The position numbers and the translations under genes were made by a program. Positions 52,526 to 61,420 of a stretch of DNA of 61,465 nt are shown here, one piece after another. Each line of letters opens with the position of its first letter. Position 1 is the first letter of the stretch. Where the stretch lies: contig DGXN01000005.1 of the NCBI GenBank assembly GCA_002396335.1, positions 1 through 61,465 of the forward strand, given 5' to 3'. The DNA comes from Bacteroidales bacterium UBA4231. Its GTDB lineage: Bacteria > Bacteroidota > Bacteroidia > Bacteroidales > UBA932. Below the pieces are notes generated by a model. It was not told where the DNA came from. It was given only the letters and a program-made list of their open reading frames with translations, and ran no database searches.

Positions 52526-54106
52526 TTATGAGAAAAGGACCAGGATAAGGGCGCAGGCAACCAGCAGGCAGCCGCCCCAGAAGCGATAATTGTTGTACCA
52601 GCGGCCCTGCCGGAGCGCCAGCCCTTCCTCACGGAAGTCCTTGAGGGAGAAGGTAGTGTCGGAGAGTTTCTCCGCAGCGGGGCGCGGATAGGCCAGGCTG
52701 GCAAAGTAGATGACCGCCATGCTGAACAGCAGCAGGATGGGGATGATCAGGAGGAAATGCATCTCCCCGAAAATCCGGTGCCGCCACAGCAGCATGACCA
52801 CAGCCATGGCCAGGCCGCTCAGCAGGCCGATGAAAGCGCCGTTCCCGTTCACGCGCTTGGAGAAAATACCCAGCAGGAAAGCGGCCACGACAGGAGGGGC
52901 GATGTAGGAAAGCATCTCTTGGTAGTACTTCAGCAGGGAGCCGAACTTGCCGATGTTCGGGGCCCATAGCGCGGCAATCACGATGATGACCAGCGCCGTG
53001 ATCTTTCCGATCAGCACCAGCTTCTTGGAATCGGTACCCGGGCGCGCCTGCGCGTAGAAGTCCATGGTGAAAAGGGTGGACGTGGAATTGAGGATGGCGC
53101 TGAGGGTGGAAGTGAGCGCCGCCAGGAGGGCCGACAGCATGATGCCCAGGAGCCCTGTCGGCAGAAGTTTCAGGACCAGGGTGGGATAGATCATGTCCGG
53201 ACGTTCGATGCCCGGGAAAAGATTCCGTGCGATGACGCCGGGGAAGACGATGATAAAGAGGGTGATCAGGGTGAGAAGGCCGGCGAACATGACGCCCTTC
53301 CGTCCCTCATCCACGGATTTGGAGCTCAGCACCCGCTGGACCAGGGTCTGGTTATTGGCCCAGAAGTAGATTCCGGACACGGGCATGCCCACGATCAGGC
53401 CCAGCCAGGGGGTGGCCGGGTCGCTGAGCGGACGGATCAGTTTGACGGCGCTGTCGCCGGAAGCGAAAAGGCCGGCCAGATACTCCCCTCCTCCATTGGC
53501 GAAGCAGGCGACGGTCAGGATCACGGAGCCGACGATCAGGATCACAGCCTGAATCAGTTCCGCATTGATGGCCGACGACAGGCCGCCCGGGATGGTATAG
53601 GACGCCGCCAGGATGGCGAAGATGAGGATGATCAGCTGAAGGTCGGCGCTGGGGAAGACCAGTTTGATGATGAGGGCCGCGGCATACAGCGCACCGGCAG
53701 CGTCCAGGAAGATGTTCCCGATGATGCAGATGGCGGAGAAATAGTAGCGGGACAGCTTGTCGAAACGCTTTTCCAGGAACTCCGGAATGGTAAATATCTT
53801 GGATTTGATGTACAGCGGCAGCAGGAACGTCGCGAAGAACACCATCACCACCACGCCGGTCAGGTTGTAGTTGAACACCGCGATTCCGGTGTCATAGGCG
53901 TCCCCGCACTGGCCGATGAGCGTGGTGGAGGAGATGCTTGCGGCAAAAAGCGAAAGCCCTACGACCCACCAGGGCATGCTGCGCCCGGCCAGGAAGTAGG
54001 AGCCGGCGTCGGAGCTTTTTCCGTGCCGAAGGCCCCACCAGATAATAAATATAAGGTATAGAAAGACTATGGTAATGTCTATCCAACCGATTGAGACTGA
54101 ACCCAT
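52526..54106 (-). CDS. Sodium:solute symporter family transporter
   Basis: SSS-family transporter with about 13-14 membrane helices (526 residues). The N-terminus WIDITIVFLYLIFIIWWGL and the region ASISSTTLIGQCGDAYDTGI resemble Na+/sugar symporters. The block LLAALTSTLSAILNSTSTLFTMDFY is the characteristic TM8 Na+-site helix, with its Ser/Thr run. It would bring mannobiose or short mannosides into the cytoplasm for the GH130 enzyme encoded next to it. It is divergent from the AraC-type regulator. Confidence 0.9.
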   Translation of the reverse strand: MGSVSIGWIDITIVFLYLIFIIWWGLRHGKSSDAGSYFLAGRSMPWWVVGLSLFAASISSTTLIGQCGDAYDTGIAVFNYNLTGVVVMVFFATFLLPLYIKSKIFTIPEFLEKRFDKLSRYYFSAICIIGNIFLDAAGALYAAALIIKLVFPSADLQLIILIFAILAASYTIPGGLSSAINAELIQAVILIVGSVILTVACFANGGGEYLAGLFASGDSAVKLIRPLSDPATPWLGLIVGMPVSGIYFWANNQTLVQRVLSSKSVDEGRKGVMFAGLLTLITLFIIVFPGVIARNLFPGIERPDMIYPTLVLKLLPTGLLGIMLSALLAALTSTLSAILNSTSTLFTMDFYAQARPGTDSKKLVLIGKITALVIIVIAALWAPNIGKFGSLLKYYQEMLSYIAPPVVAAFLLGIFSKRVNGNGAFIGLLSGLAMAVVMLLWRHRIFGEMHFLLIIPILLLFSMAVIYFASLAYPRPAAEKLSDTTFSLKDFREEGLALRQGRWYNNYRFWGGCLLVACALILVLFS

Positions 54107-54135
54107 AGTTGAAAAGGTTATATAGTTTTACGATA

Positions 54136-54143
54136 CAAAGATA
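54136..54143 (-). promoter_or_regulatory. Predicted -7 box of the symporter-GH130 transcript
   Basis: TATCTTTG on the minus strand, 29 bases before the symporter ATG. The -33 position lacks a clear TTTG; regulated promoters often have weak -33 boxes. Confidence 0.5.
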
Positions 54144-54187
54144 GGAGGCAAATACATAGAATGATTACAAATACAAGTTAAATAAGT

Positions 54188-54202
54188 ATACTTTTTTGAA
54201 TC
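54188..54202. promoter_or_regulatory. 15-bp motif in the symporter/AraC intergenic region
   Basis: TATACTTTTTTGAAT, identical to 51497-51511. It overlaps the palindrome AAGTATACTT (54185-54194). It is 82 bases from the symporter ATG and lies upstream of its -7 box. Confidence 0.45.
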
Positions 54203-54231
54203 GTCTGTTTTAAATTAGGATTTATTTGTCT

Positions 54232-54239
54232 ATGTTTGC
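54232..54239 (+). promoter_or_regulatory. Predicted -7 box of the AraC-type gene
   Basis: TATGTTTG 15 bases before the ATG at 54255; the upstream region has TTTT about 19 bases before. The leader would be under 15 nt. Confidence 0.5.
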
Positions 54240-54254
54240 AAAAACGATCGTCCC

Positions 54255-55115
54255 ATGAGCGAGTTGCAACAGGAAATCGTCCCCATCAACAAGGACGACC
54301 TCTTCATCATTCTGAACCACCCGAACGCCAAGTTCGACTATCCCGTCCACTATCACCCGGAGTTCGAGATCAACCTGGTCATGAACTGCACGGGCACCCG
54401 TGTCGTCGGCGACTCGGAAGAGGAATTCGGCACGTCAGACCTGGTGATGGTGGGCCCGTCCCTCCCCCATGCCTGGAAATCGGCCGACAGCACCAACCAC
54501 GTCATCACCATTCAGTTCGCTGAGGAGATGCTCAACTATCCCATGCTGTCCAAGCGCATCTTCTCGCCCATCCGCCAGCTCCTGCAGGACGCCGCGCACG
54601 GGCTCAGCTTCGAAGGGCCCGAGCAGCCGTCCATCCGGGAACAGATCATCGCCCTCACCCGCATGCAGGGCTTCCAGTCCGTCACCACCTTCCTGGGCAT
54701 CCTGAGCCTGATGGCCAACGCCAACCGCAAAAGGCTGGTCACCAATCTCTACGAACAGGAACTGGGAAGCAGCGTAAAAAGCCGACGGATCCACAAAGTC
54801 TGCGAATACATCGGCAAGAATCTGGACAAGGAACTCAGCCTCCCGGAAGTAGCCGCCCTCGTGAACATGTCCGACTCGGCCTTCTCCCACTTCTTCAAGA
54901 AGCGTACGGGGATGTCCTATATCAATTATGTGAACAACCAGCGCATCGCCAAGGCCTGCACCCTGCTGGCCGACACGACGCAAAGCGCCTCGGAAATCTG
55001 CTACGACTGCGGCTTCAACAACAAGTCCAACTTTATCCGCATCTTCCGGAAAAAGAAGGGGATGACACCCATCGAATACCGGAAGTACATCTCGCAGATG
55101 CTCATCAAATACTGA
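54255..55115 (+). CDS. AraC-family transcriptional regulator
   Basis: One-component sugar regulator (286 residues). A cupin-like sensor domain (about 20-110; HYHPEFEINLVMNCTGTRVVGD, then GPSLPHAWKS) precedes the AraC DNA-binding domain (about 180-280). The latter has the two helix-turn-helix units LSLPEVAALVNMSDSAFSHFFKKRTG and ASEICYDCGFNNKSNFIRIFRKKKGMTPIEYR. There is no membrane helix, so it is cytoplasmic, unlike the hybrid two-component systems of many PULs. Its position next to the symporter-GH130-SusCD run suggests it controls that locus in response to an imported sugar. Its 3' end overlaps the convergent phosphodiesterase gene by 11 bases. Confidence 0.93.
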   Translation: MSELQQEIVPINKDDLFIILNHPNAKFDYPVHYHPEFEINLVMNCTGTRVVGDSEEEFGTSDLVMVGPSLPHAWKSADSTNHVITIQFAEEMLNYPMLSKRIFSPIRQLLQDAAHGLSFEGPEQPSIREQIIALTRMQGFQSVTTFLGILSLMANANRKRLVTNLYEQELGSSVKSRRIHKVCEYIGKNLDKELSLPEVAALVNMSDSAFSHFFKKRTGMSYINYVNNQRIAKACTLLADTTQSASEICYDCGFNNKSNFIRIFRKKKGMTPIEYRKYISQMLIKY

Positions 55116-55995
55116 ACTGTCCCCTCCAGGACGCCGGCACAGGCAGTCCGAGCGCGTCCGCCACGATGGAGGCAATGTCGTACTGGTAGACAGGCCGGCG
55201 GATCTCCCCGGCCGGGATGCCGGGTCCATAGAGCACCAGCGGGCCGAACAGGTCGCTGTCCACTTCGTTCCCATGCCAGGTGGCGTGGCCGCCGTGGTCG
55301 GTGGTAATGATGATCAGGGTGCTGTCCGCGATCTCCGAATCCTCAACGGCTTTCACGACGGTTTCGACAGCCTTGTCCAATTCCTCCAGCATATCGTAGT
55401 AAGCCGGCGTATACCAGCCCAGCGTGTGGCCGGTATGGTCCGGAAAATCCCATGCGAACAGCGCCAGGGCAGGTTTTTCGCGGACCGTGTATTCGGCAGC
55501 GGCGGCAGCCATGGGCTGAATGCCTTCCTCGCTTTCCGGGAAAGAGCGGAGGGTTGAGATGGCGGTGGTATCCACGACGTACTTGATGCCGTCCCACTGC
55601 CAGAAACAGGCTGTTTCCGCCTCCGGATATGCGATGCGGCACTGGGTGAACACGGTGGGGAACATGCCGCCGGGACCGCGGTCCGCGGGCGTGAAGACAG
55701 AGGTCTTGGAATCCCACTGGGTATAACCCGTGGCCTCCGGGCCGGCGCCCATCATCATGGCGGCCCAGTTGGCGGCGCTGGAGGTGGGCAGGATGGACCG
55801 CTTGCGGGTGGTCCAGGCACTTTTTTCCATGAGCCCTTTCAAGAAGGGCATCCGGTCCGTGGAATCCAGGGCGGCGCCGGCAAAGCCGTCAAAGCCCAGG
55901 ATAATGACATGGGAGTAACGGGGTGCGTCGCTCTTTGGAGAAACGCAGGACAAAACCGCCGCACAGGCGGCTACGGCAAGGAAAAACTTTTTCAT
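55105..55995 (-). CDS. Type I phosphodiesterase/alkaline-phosphatase superfamily lipoprotein
   Basis: Exported lipoprotein (296 residues, lipobox AVLSC) with the nucleotide pyrophosphatase/phosphodiesterase fold. The metal and nucleophile blocks are VIILGFDGF, ILPTSSAANWAAMMMGA, FAWDFPDHTGHTLGWYTPAYYD and TTDHGGHATWHG. The Asp and His ligands expected of the family are present; the nucleophile position (Thr/Ser in PTSSA) is not certain. The substrate is unknown. It is encoded 3 bases after nadD. Confidence 0.87.
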   Translation of the reverse strand: MKKFFLAVAACAAVLSCVSPKSDAPRYSHVIILGFDGFAGAALDSTDRMPFLKGLMEKSAWTTRKRSILPTSSAANWAAMMMGAGPEATGYTQWDSKTSVFTPADRGPGGMFPTVFTQCRIAYPEAETACFWQWDGIKYVVDTTAISTLRSFPESEEGIQPMAAAAAEYTVREKPALALFAWDFPDHTGHTLGWYTPAYYDMLEELDKAVETVVKAVEDSEIADSTLIIITTDHGGHATWHGNEVDSDLFGPLVLYGPGIPAGEIRRPVYQYDIASIVADALGLPVPASWRGQFSI

Positions 55996-55998
55996 AAG

Positions 55999-56556
55999 CT
56001 ACATTAACCAGCGGGACATGTCCTTCCCCGCCGCCAGGCCTTCCCGGATCTGGGTGGAGGAGATGGTCACGAGCGGCGCTTTCAGGAGGGTAATCTTGTA
56101 ATTCGGGTTCTCTTTCAGGAGACGGGCCCTGGCATGGCCGCGGTGATACCCTTTCCGGGGAAAAACCACCACGCCGTATTCCAGCAGAATCCGTTCATGG
56201 AAACGCCATCCCTGGAAATTCGCCAGATTGTCGGCCCCGATGACGAGGGTGAAGCGGTGCTCCGGCTCCCGCTCCCGCAGGGCGTCCAGCGTGCGGATGG
56301 TGTATTGGGGCGGAGTCATGGTGAGCTCGATATCCTGGGCCGATACTTTCAGGTCCGGATGACGGGCAATGGCATCCAGCGCAGCCTGGAAGCGGTCCTT
56401 TCCGGCCGGAAGGCTGTGGCTCTGCTTGAAGGGGTTCTGCGGGGTCACCACCAGGTACACCTGGTCGAATCCGGCTTCCCGGGTCAGGAAGCGGATAATG
56501 GCTTCGTGCCCTTTGTGCAAGGGATTGAAACTGCCGCTGTAGACTGCGATGTTCAT
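55999..56556 (-). CDS. nadD: Nicotinate-nucleotide adenylyltransferase NadD
   Basis: NAD-synthesis enzyme joining nicotinate mononucleotide to AMP. The nucleotidyltransferase signature is GSFNPLHKGHEAI near the N-terminus, and the C-terminal ISSTQIREGLAAG is the second ATP-binding block. The 185 residues are normal. The ATG at 56556 overlaps the GDPD stop as TGATG and is preferred over a GTG one codon upstream. Confidence 0.95.
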   Translation of the reverse strand: MNIAVYSGSFNPLHKGHEAIIRFLTREAGFDQVYLVVTPQNPFKQSHSLPAGKDRFQAALDAIARHPDLKVSAQDIELTMTPPQYTIRTLDALREREPEHRFTLVIGADNLANFQGWRFHERILLEYGVVVFPRKGYHRGHARARLLKENPNYKITLLKAPLVTISSTQIREGLAAGKDMSRWLM

Positions 56557-57518
56557 CACTCAGGAAGCGTATGACGGCCCTCCCGGGTGAGATAGCCGAT
56601 CAGGAACTCCGGCCGGTCGGTCTGGATCATGGAAACGCCTTTCTCCAGCAGAGGCCGGTACACAAGCGCCGGATCCCCGGCGATGAAGGCGGCATCGTCG
56701 TCGTGACCGTCGCCGCCGCAGAGGCTGGCCCAGATGGTGTTCACCCAGACCTTGGAACCATTGTCCAGCACTTCCCGGCAGGCTTTCTCAAAAACGCCGT
56801 CCTGAGAGTTCCAGCACAGTTCGAATGCCAGGGGGGCGGGGTCCTCTTCCAGGAAAGTCTGCAGAAGAAGCTGTCCGGAAGCATTGTTGAGGCCCACGAC
56901 GGGCATGTACATCATCTGCTCAGGGTATCGGCCCATCTTTTCGCGGACAGTTTCCGGCTGGTGGCCGCTCTTGGTGAGAAGCTGGTCCACGACGCCCAGT
57001 TCCCGGGCCACCTCCATGACCTGGTCGTAGTAGCCGAATCCCTGGTCCACATTCACGCAGATGCGGTCCTTGCACACAGCAAGCGCCTCCCGGAGCGTGG
57101 GCATGCGGAGCGTGTCGATGGTGACGTCATGCGCCCGCTTCAGGCTCAGGGACTTGATCTCCGCGAGGGTAAGGTCCTGAATCCGGGCACTTTTCCCGGG
57201 CTGGTCCCGGAACACCCAGTCAAAATTGGTGCAGCGGCGGACGTCGCCGTCGTGGCTGAGGACGAGGACGGAATCGGCCGTCAGTTTGAGGTCCAGTTCC
57301 ATCATGTCGGCCCCCATGCGGATGATGCTTTCGATAGCGGGGATGGAGTTTTCCGGGAAGTTTCGCCAGTCGCCGCGATGGCACACGACCACGACGTACT
57401 TCGAGGCGGGGTCATGGATCTGGGCGGCGATGGCGGCGGCCCGGTTCGCATACCGGGGCGCTTTGGGGGCACAGGCCGCCAGGCAAAGCGCGATAAGGGG
57501 CAGAAGATACTTTCTCAT
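56556..57518 (-). CDS. Glycerophosphodiester phosphodiesterase lipoprotein
   Basis: Lipoprotein (320 residues, lipobox LAAC) of the GDPD family, which cleaves glycerophosphodiesters to glycerol-3-phosphate. Catalytic blocks are CHRGDWRNFPENSIPAI, with the His-Arg and downstream Glu, and MMELDLKLTADSVLVLSHDG, with the metal-binding Glu-Asp and the second His. An unusual HRGD(W) replaces the common HRG(Y/A). Gene order gmk-GDPD-nadD-phosphodiesterase is continuous with gaps of 6, -1 and 3 bases. Confidence 0.92.
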   Translation of the reverse strand: MRKYLLPLIALCLAACAPKAPRYANRAAAIAAQIHDPASKYVVVVCHRGDWRNFPENSIPAIESIIRMGADMMELDLKLTADSVLVLSHDGDVRRCTNFDWVFRDQPGKSARIQDLTLAEIKSLSLKRAHDVTIDTLRMPTLREALAVCKDRICVNVDQGFGYYDQVMEVARELGVVDQLLTKSGHQPETVREKMGRYPEQMMYMPVVGLNNASGQLLLQTFLEEDPAPLAFELCWNSQDGVFEKACREVLDNGSKVWVNTIWASLCGGDGHDDDAAFIAGDPALVYRPLLEKGVSMIQTDRPEFLIGYLTREGRHTLPE

Positions 57519-57524
57519 GGCCGA

Positions 57525-58091
57525 TTACGCTTTCAGGAAACCGTCTACCATGGACTCGGCCTCCGCGAAGGCGACATCCAGCTTGTCATTGACGAGGACG
57601 CGGTCGAACTTGGGGGCGTAGGTCATTTCCTCAGCGGCTTTGGCGACCCTTTCCTCGATGGCTTCCGGGGTGTCCGTGGCGCGGGCGACGAGCCTGCGGC
57701 GCAGTTCCTCCACCGACGGAGCCTGGATGAACACGGACAGCGCCGCGTCCCCGAAATACTTTTTCAGGGAGACGCCGCCCTTGACATCCACGTCGAAGAT
57801 GATGACGTGCCCCTTGGACCAGATGCGGTTCACCTCGCTCTTGAGGGTGCCGTAGAAGCGGTCCTGGTACACCTCCTCGTATTCGACGAACTTGCCGTCC
57901 GCCACCAGGGCGCGGAAAACGTCCGCGCTGTAGAAGAGGTATTCCACCCCGTCCTGCTCCGCCCCGCGCGGCGGGCGCGAAGTGGCCGATACGGAAAATT
58001 CAATCTCGGGATGCAGGCCCAGGATGTGGTTCACGATGGTGCTCTTTCCGCTTCCGGAAGGCGCCGAGAAAATCAAAACTTTACCGGACAT
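57525..58091 (-). CDS. gmk: Guanylate kinase
   Basis: Phosphorylates GMP to GDP. The P-loop is SAPSGSGKST at residues 9-18. The GMP-binding blocks SVSATSRPPRGAEQDGVEYLF and FVEYEEVYQDRFYGT are present. The 188 residues are normal. The start MSGKVLIFSAPSG follows a -7 box; an upstream in-frame extension to 59396 overlaps the divergent tricorn-type gene and is rejected. Confidence 0.96.
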   Translation of the reverse strand: MSGKVLIFSAPSGSGKSTIVNHILGLHPEIEFSVSATSRPPRGAEQDGVEYLFYSADVFRALVADGKFVEYEEVYQDRFYGTLKSEVNRIWSKGHVIIFDVDVKGGVSLKKYFGDAALSVFIQAPSVEELRRRLVARATDTPEAIEERVAKAAEEMTYAPKFDRVLVNDKLDVAFAEAESMVDGFLKA

Positions 58092-58113
58092 AGTTTTATT
58101 CAATAGCGAAAGA

Positions 58114-58121
58114 CAAATATA
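58114..58121 (-). promoter_or_regulatory. Predicted gmk -7 box
   Basis: TATATTTG on the minus strand, 22 bases before the gmk ATG; no clear -33 box. Confidence 0.55.
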
Positions 58122-58163
58122 GCAAAAAATCCGTATATTTACGCAGACCAAAAAAGCACAGTC

Positions 58164-61100
58164 ATGAAACGGATTCTCAGTATCCTTATCCTTTTTTCGG
58201 CCTGCGTGGCCGTCTGGGGGGAAGAGGCGCGTCTTCTGCGCTTCCCCGCCACCAACAGCCGGGATGTCGTTTTCTCCTATGCCGGAGATCTCTGGCGCGT
58301 GCCCCTGACGGGCGGCGAGGCCGTGCGCCTCACGAGCCATATCGGCTATGAAATGTTTGCCCGCTATTCCCCTGACGGCTCCCGGATTGCCTTCACCGCC
58401 GAATACGACGGAAACCGCGAAGTGTATCTGATGCCCGCCGAGGGCGGCGAGCCGGAGCGCCTGACCTTCACCGCCACCAACCCCCGCGACAACCTCGGAG
58501 ACCGCATGGGACCCAACAACATCGTGATGACCTGGAGTCCGGACGGCAGCCGCATCGTGTTCCGCAACCGCGTGGAGGACAGCTTTGCCGGGCAGCTCCT
58601 CACCACGACGCCCCAGGGTGGCATGCCGGAGCGCCTTCCCTTCCCGGAGGGCGGCTGGTGCAGCTACTCCCCCGACGGAAGCAAGCTGGCCTTCAACCGC
58701 GTCATGCGGGAATTCCGCACCTGGAAATACTACCGCGGCGGCATGGCCGACGACATCTGGGTCTGGGACCCGTCGGCCCAAAGCGTTACCAATGTCACCG
58801 GAAACGATGCGCAGGACATTTTCCCGATGTGGGTGGGCGACGAGATTTTCTTCGCCTCCGACCGGGACATGACCATGAACCTGTTCGCTTACAATACGCT
58901 CACCGGCTCCACCCGGAAGGTCACCCACTTCACCGAATACGACGTCAAGTTCCCTTCCACCGACGGGAAAACCATCGTCTTTGAAAACGGCGGCTTCCTG
59001 TACCGGCTGGCCCCCGCCACCGGCGAATGTGCAAAAATCCCCGTCACGCTCTCGACCGACGCCATTTACGGCCGGGCCGAGAGGAAGGACGTCAGCAACC
59101 GTCTGTCGGCCTGGAGCCTTGCCCCCGACGGGTCCCGCGCCGCCGTCACCGCCCGCGGCGAAGTCTTCGACGTCCCGGTAGGCAAGGGCGTCACCCGGAA
59201 CCTCACCCGCTCCTCCAACTCCAACGACCGCGGCGCCGTCTGGAGCCCGGACGGCAAATGGATTGCCTGGATCGGCGACGCCACCGGCGAGACCGAAGTG
59301 TACCTGTACGACGTCGGCGCCGGCACCTCCCGCCAGCTCACCTCCGGGGCCGACACCTACATCCGCTCGCTCCAGTGGGCTCCGGACAGCCGGCACCTTT
59401 ATTATACCGACCGCAAGAACCGCTTTGTGGAAGTGGGCCTTGACGGCGGCAAGCGCACGGTCATGGAAAGTGAAGACGGCGAATTCCGCGGCGTGGAGAT
59501 TTCTCCCGACAGCCGCTGGATCGCCTACACCCGCCCGGCCGCCAATGACATGGATATCATCTACCTGCGCGCCCTCTCCGGCGGCGAGCCCATCGCCGTG
59601 ACCGAGCGCTGGTACAACAGCGGCAGCCCCACCTTCTCCACCGACGGCAAGTACCTGATCTTCACCAGCGACCGGGATCTCCAGCCCCAGTACAGCCGCA
59701 TTGAATGGAACTATTCCTTCGCCGACATGTCAGGCGTGTATATGGTCATGCTCGATGCGCTCACCCCTTCCCCGCTCATCCCCAAAGACCCTCAAGTAAA
59801 AGCCGACGCCCCCAAGCCCGACAAGTCCAAGGCCGACAAGCCCAAAGCCGACGTCAGCGTGAAAGTAGACGCCGATGGCATCCGGGACCGCGTCGTGAAG
59901 CTGCCCGTCAAGGGCCGCCGCTTCTACTGCGACGGCAAGAAACTCTGGTATATGGGCCAGGGCGGGACCCGCGTCTACAATTTTGAAACCGGAGAGGATA
60001 CCGAGGCCGCCGACGCCCCGATGGGCGTCACGCCGGGCTCCTCCAAAGCCATCCTGCGCAAGAGCGGGAAACTGTATGTCGCCACCATCTCAGAGAAAAT
60101 GGCGCTGAAAGAGACGGTGGACCTTTCCCACCTCGTGACCACCGTGGACTATTCGAAGGAATGGGCACAGCTGTACGACGAAGTCTGGCGCGCTTTCCGC
60201 GACGGTTACTACCTCGAAAATATGCACGGACGCGACTGGGAAGCCATCTGGAAGAAATATGCCGCGCTTCTCCCCTATGCCCGCACGCGGCTGGACGTGA
60301 ACTACCTCATCGGCGAAATGATCGGCGAGGTGGCCTCCGGACACTGCTACGTCACACCCGGCGAGTTCCCCGCCCCGGAGCGCATCCCGATGGGCCTGCT
60401 CGGCGCCGAATTCTCCAAAGTGAACGGCGGCTTCCGCATCGACCGCATCCTGGAAGGAGCCACCTACCGGCCCGAACTCCGCTCTCCGCTCACTGAGCCC
60501 GGACTGGGCGTCAGGGAAGGTGACGTGGTCACCGCCATCGACGGCGTCTCCCTCGCCGGCGTCGACAATATCTACCGGCTGCTCATCGGCAAGGCCGACG
60601 TCCTCACGGAACTAACCATAGGAGGCAGGAAGGTGGTCGTGAAACCCATCGCCGACGAAGGCCCGCTGTACCACTACGCCTGGGTGCAGAAGAACATCCG
60701 CACGGTAGAAAAGCTCTCCGGCGGCCGTGTAGGCTATATTTACATCCCGGACATGGGTCCGGAAGGCCTGAGCGAATGGGCCCGTTACTACTATCCCCAG
60801 CTGGACAAGGAAGCCCTCATCATCGACGACCGCGCCAACGGCGGCGGAAACATCTCGCCCATGATCATCGAGCGGCTGCAGCGCAAGGTGTACCGCATGA
60901 CCATGCACCGCGGACAGGTCCGCAACGGCACGGTCCCGGAAGGCACGCACACCGGTCCCAAGGTGCTGCTGATCAACAAATACTCGGCCTCCGACGGCGA
61001 CCTGTTCCCCTGGAGCTTCAAGGCTAACGGGCTGGGAACGGTCATCGGCACGCGGACCTGGGGCGGCATCGTGGGCATCAGCGGCTCGCTGCCCTATGTC

Positions 61101-61352
61101 GACGGCACCGACGTCCGCGTCCCCTTCTTCACCAACTACGACGCCGCCACCGGGCAGTGGATCGTGGAGAACCACGGCGTAGACCCGGACATCCTCCTGG
61201 ACAACGACCCGCTGAAGGAGTTCGCCGGACAGGACCAGCAGCTGGAAAAAGCGGTGGAAGTCGCGCTCTCTCAGCTCTCCGGCCGCAAGCCCCTGCCCAA
61301 AACGCCCGCTCCCCGCACATTCAAGGACCTGGGACTCCCGGAAACATTTTAA
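58164..61352 (+). CDS. Tricorn-type S41 protease
   Basis: Exported protein of 1062 residues (signal peptide to about VAVWG). The N-terminal two thirds contain beta-propeller repeats (units like YSPDGSRIAFTAEYDGNREVYLMPAEGGEPERLTF). A Lys/Ala/Asp-rich linker (about 545-570) follows. Then come a C1-type helical part, a PDZ-like domain (GLGVREGDVVTAIDGVSLAG) and a S41 catalytic domain. The nucleophile is in NKYSASDGDLFPW (Ser), the oxyanion/Asp block in GTRTWGGIVGI. The layout matches tricorn protease homologues in Bacteroidota, which are probably peptide-trimming enzymes in the envelope. Confidence 0.92.
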   Translation: MKRILSILILFSACVAVWGEEARLLRFPATNSRDVVFSYAGDLWRVPLTGGEAVRLTSHIGYEMFARYSPDGSRIAFTAEYDGNREVYLMPAEGGEPERLTFTATNPRDNLGDRMGPNNIVMTWSPDGSRIVFRNRVEDSFAGQLLTTTPQGGMPERLPFPEGGWCSYSPDGSKLAFNRVMREFRTWKYYRGGMADDIWVWDPSAQSVTNVTGNDAQDIFPMWVGDEIFFASDRDMTMNLFAYNTLTGSTRKVTHFTEYDVKFPSTDGKTIVFENGGFLYRLAPATGECAKIPVTLSTDAIYGRAERKDVSNRLSAWSLAPDGSRAAVTARGEVFDVPVGKGVTRNLTRSSNSNDRGAVWSPDGKWIAWIGDATGETEVYLYDVGAGTSRQLTSGADTYIRSLQWAPDSRHLYYTDRKNRFVEVGLDGGKRTVMESEDGEFRGVEISPDSRWIAYTRPAANDMDIIYLRALSGGEPIAVTERWYNSGSPTFSTDGKYLIFTSDRDLQPQYSRIEWNYSFADMSGVYMVMLDALTPSPLIPKDPQVKADAPKPDKSKADKPKADVSVKVDADGIRDRVVKLPVKGRRFYCDGKKLWYMGQGGTRVYNFETGEDTEAADAPMGVTPGSSKAILRKSGKLYVATISEKMALKETVDLSHLVTTVDYSKEWAQLYDEVWRAFRDGYYLENMHGRDWEAIWKKYAALLPYARTRLDVNYLIGEMIGEVASGHCYVTPGEFPAPERIPMGLLGAEFSKVNGGFRIDRILEGATYRPELRSPLTEPGLGVREGDVVTAIDGVSLAGVDNIYRLLIGKADVLTELTIGGRKVVVKPIADEGPLYHYAWVQKNIRTVEKLSGGRVGYIYIPDMGPEGLSEWARYYYPQLDKEALIIDDRANGGGNISPMIIERLQRKVYRMTMHRGQVRNGTVPEGTHTGPKVLLINKYSASDGDLFPWSFKANGLGTVIGTRTWGGIVGISGSLPYVDGTDVRVPFFTNYDAATGQWIVENHGVDPDILLDNDPLKEFAGQDQQLEKAVEVALSQLSGRKPLPKTPAPRTFKDLGLPETF

Positions 61353-61380
61353 AATATTTTTAATAGTCTGCAATTTTTTG

Positions 61381-61388
61381 TAACTTTG
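61381..61388 (+). promoter_or_regulatory. Predicted -7 box of the aldolase gene
   Basis: TAACTTTG 33 bases before the ATG at 61421; a T-rich TTTT block sits at the -33 position (61357-61360). Confidence 0.6.
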
Positions 61389-61420
61389 CGCACGGAAATT
61401 TTAGATTAACTCAATATACT

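Noticed and set aside
58092..59396. Upstream extension of guanylate kinase to 623 residues
   Set aside because: The P-loop must be near the N-terminus, and the extension is antisense to the tricorn-type gene.
59799..59875. KADKPKAD-type repeats in the tricorn-like gene as a mobile or CRISPR-like repeat
   Set aside because: They encode a flexible charged linker, are short and imperfect, and lie inside an intact reading frame.
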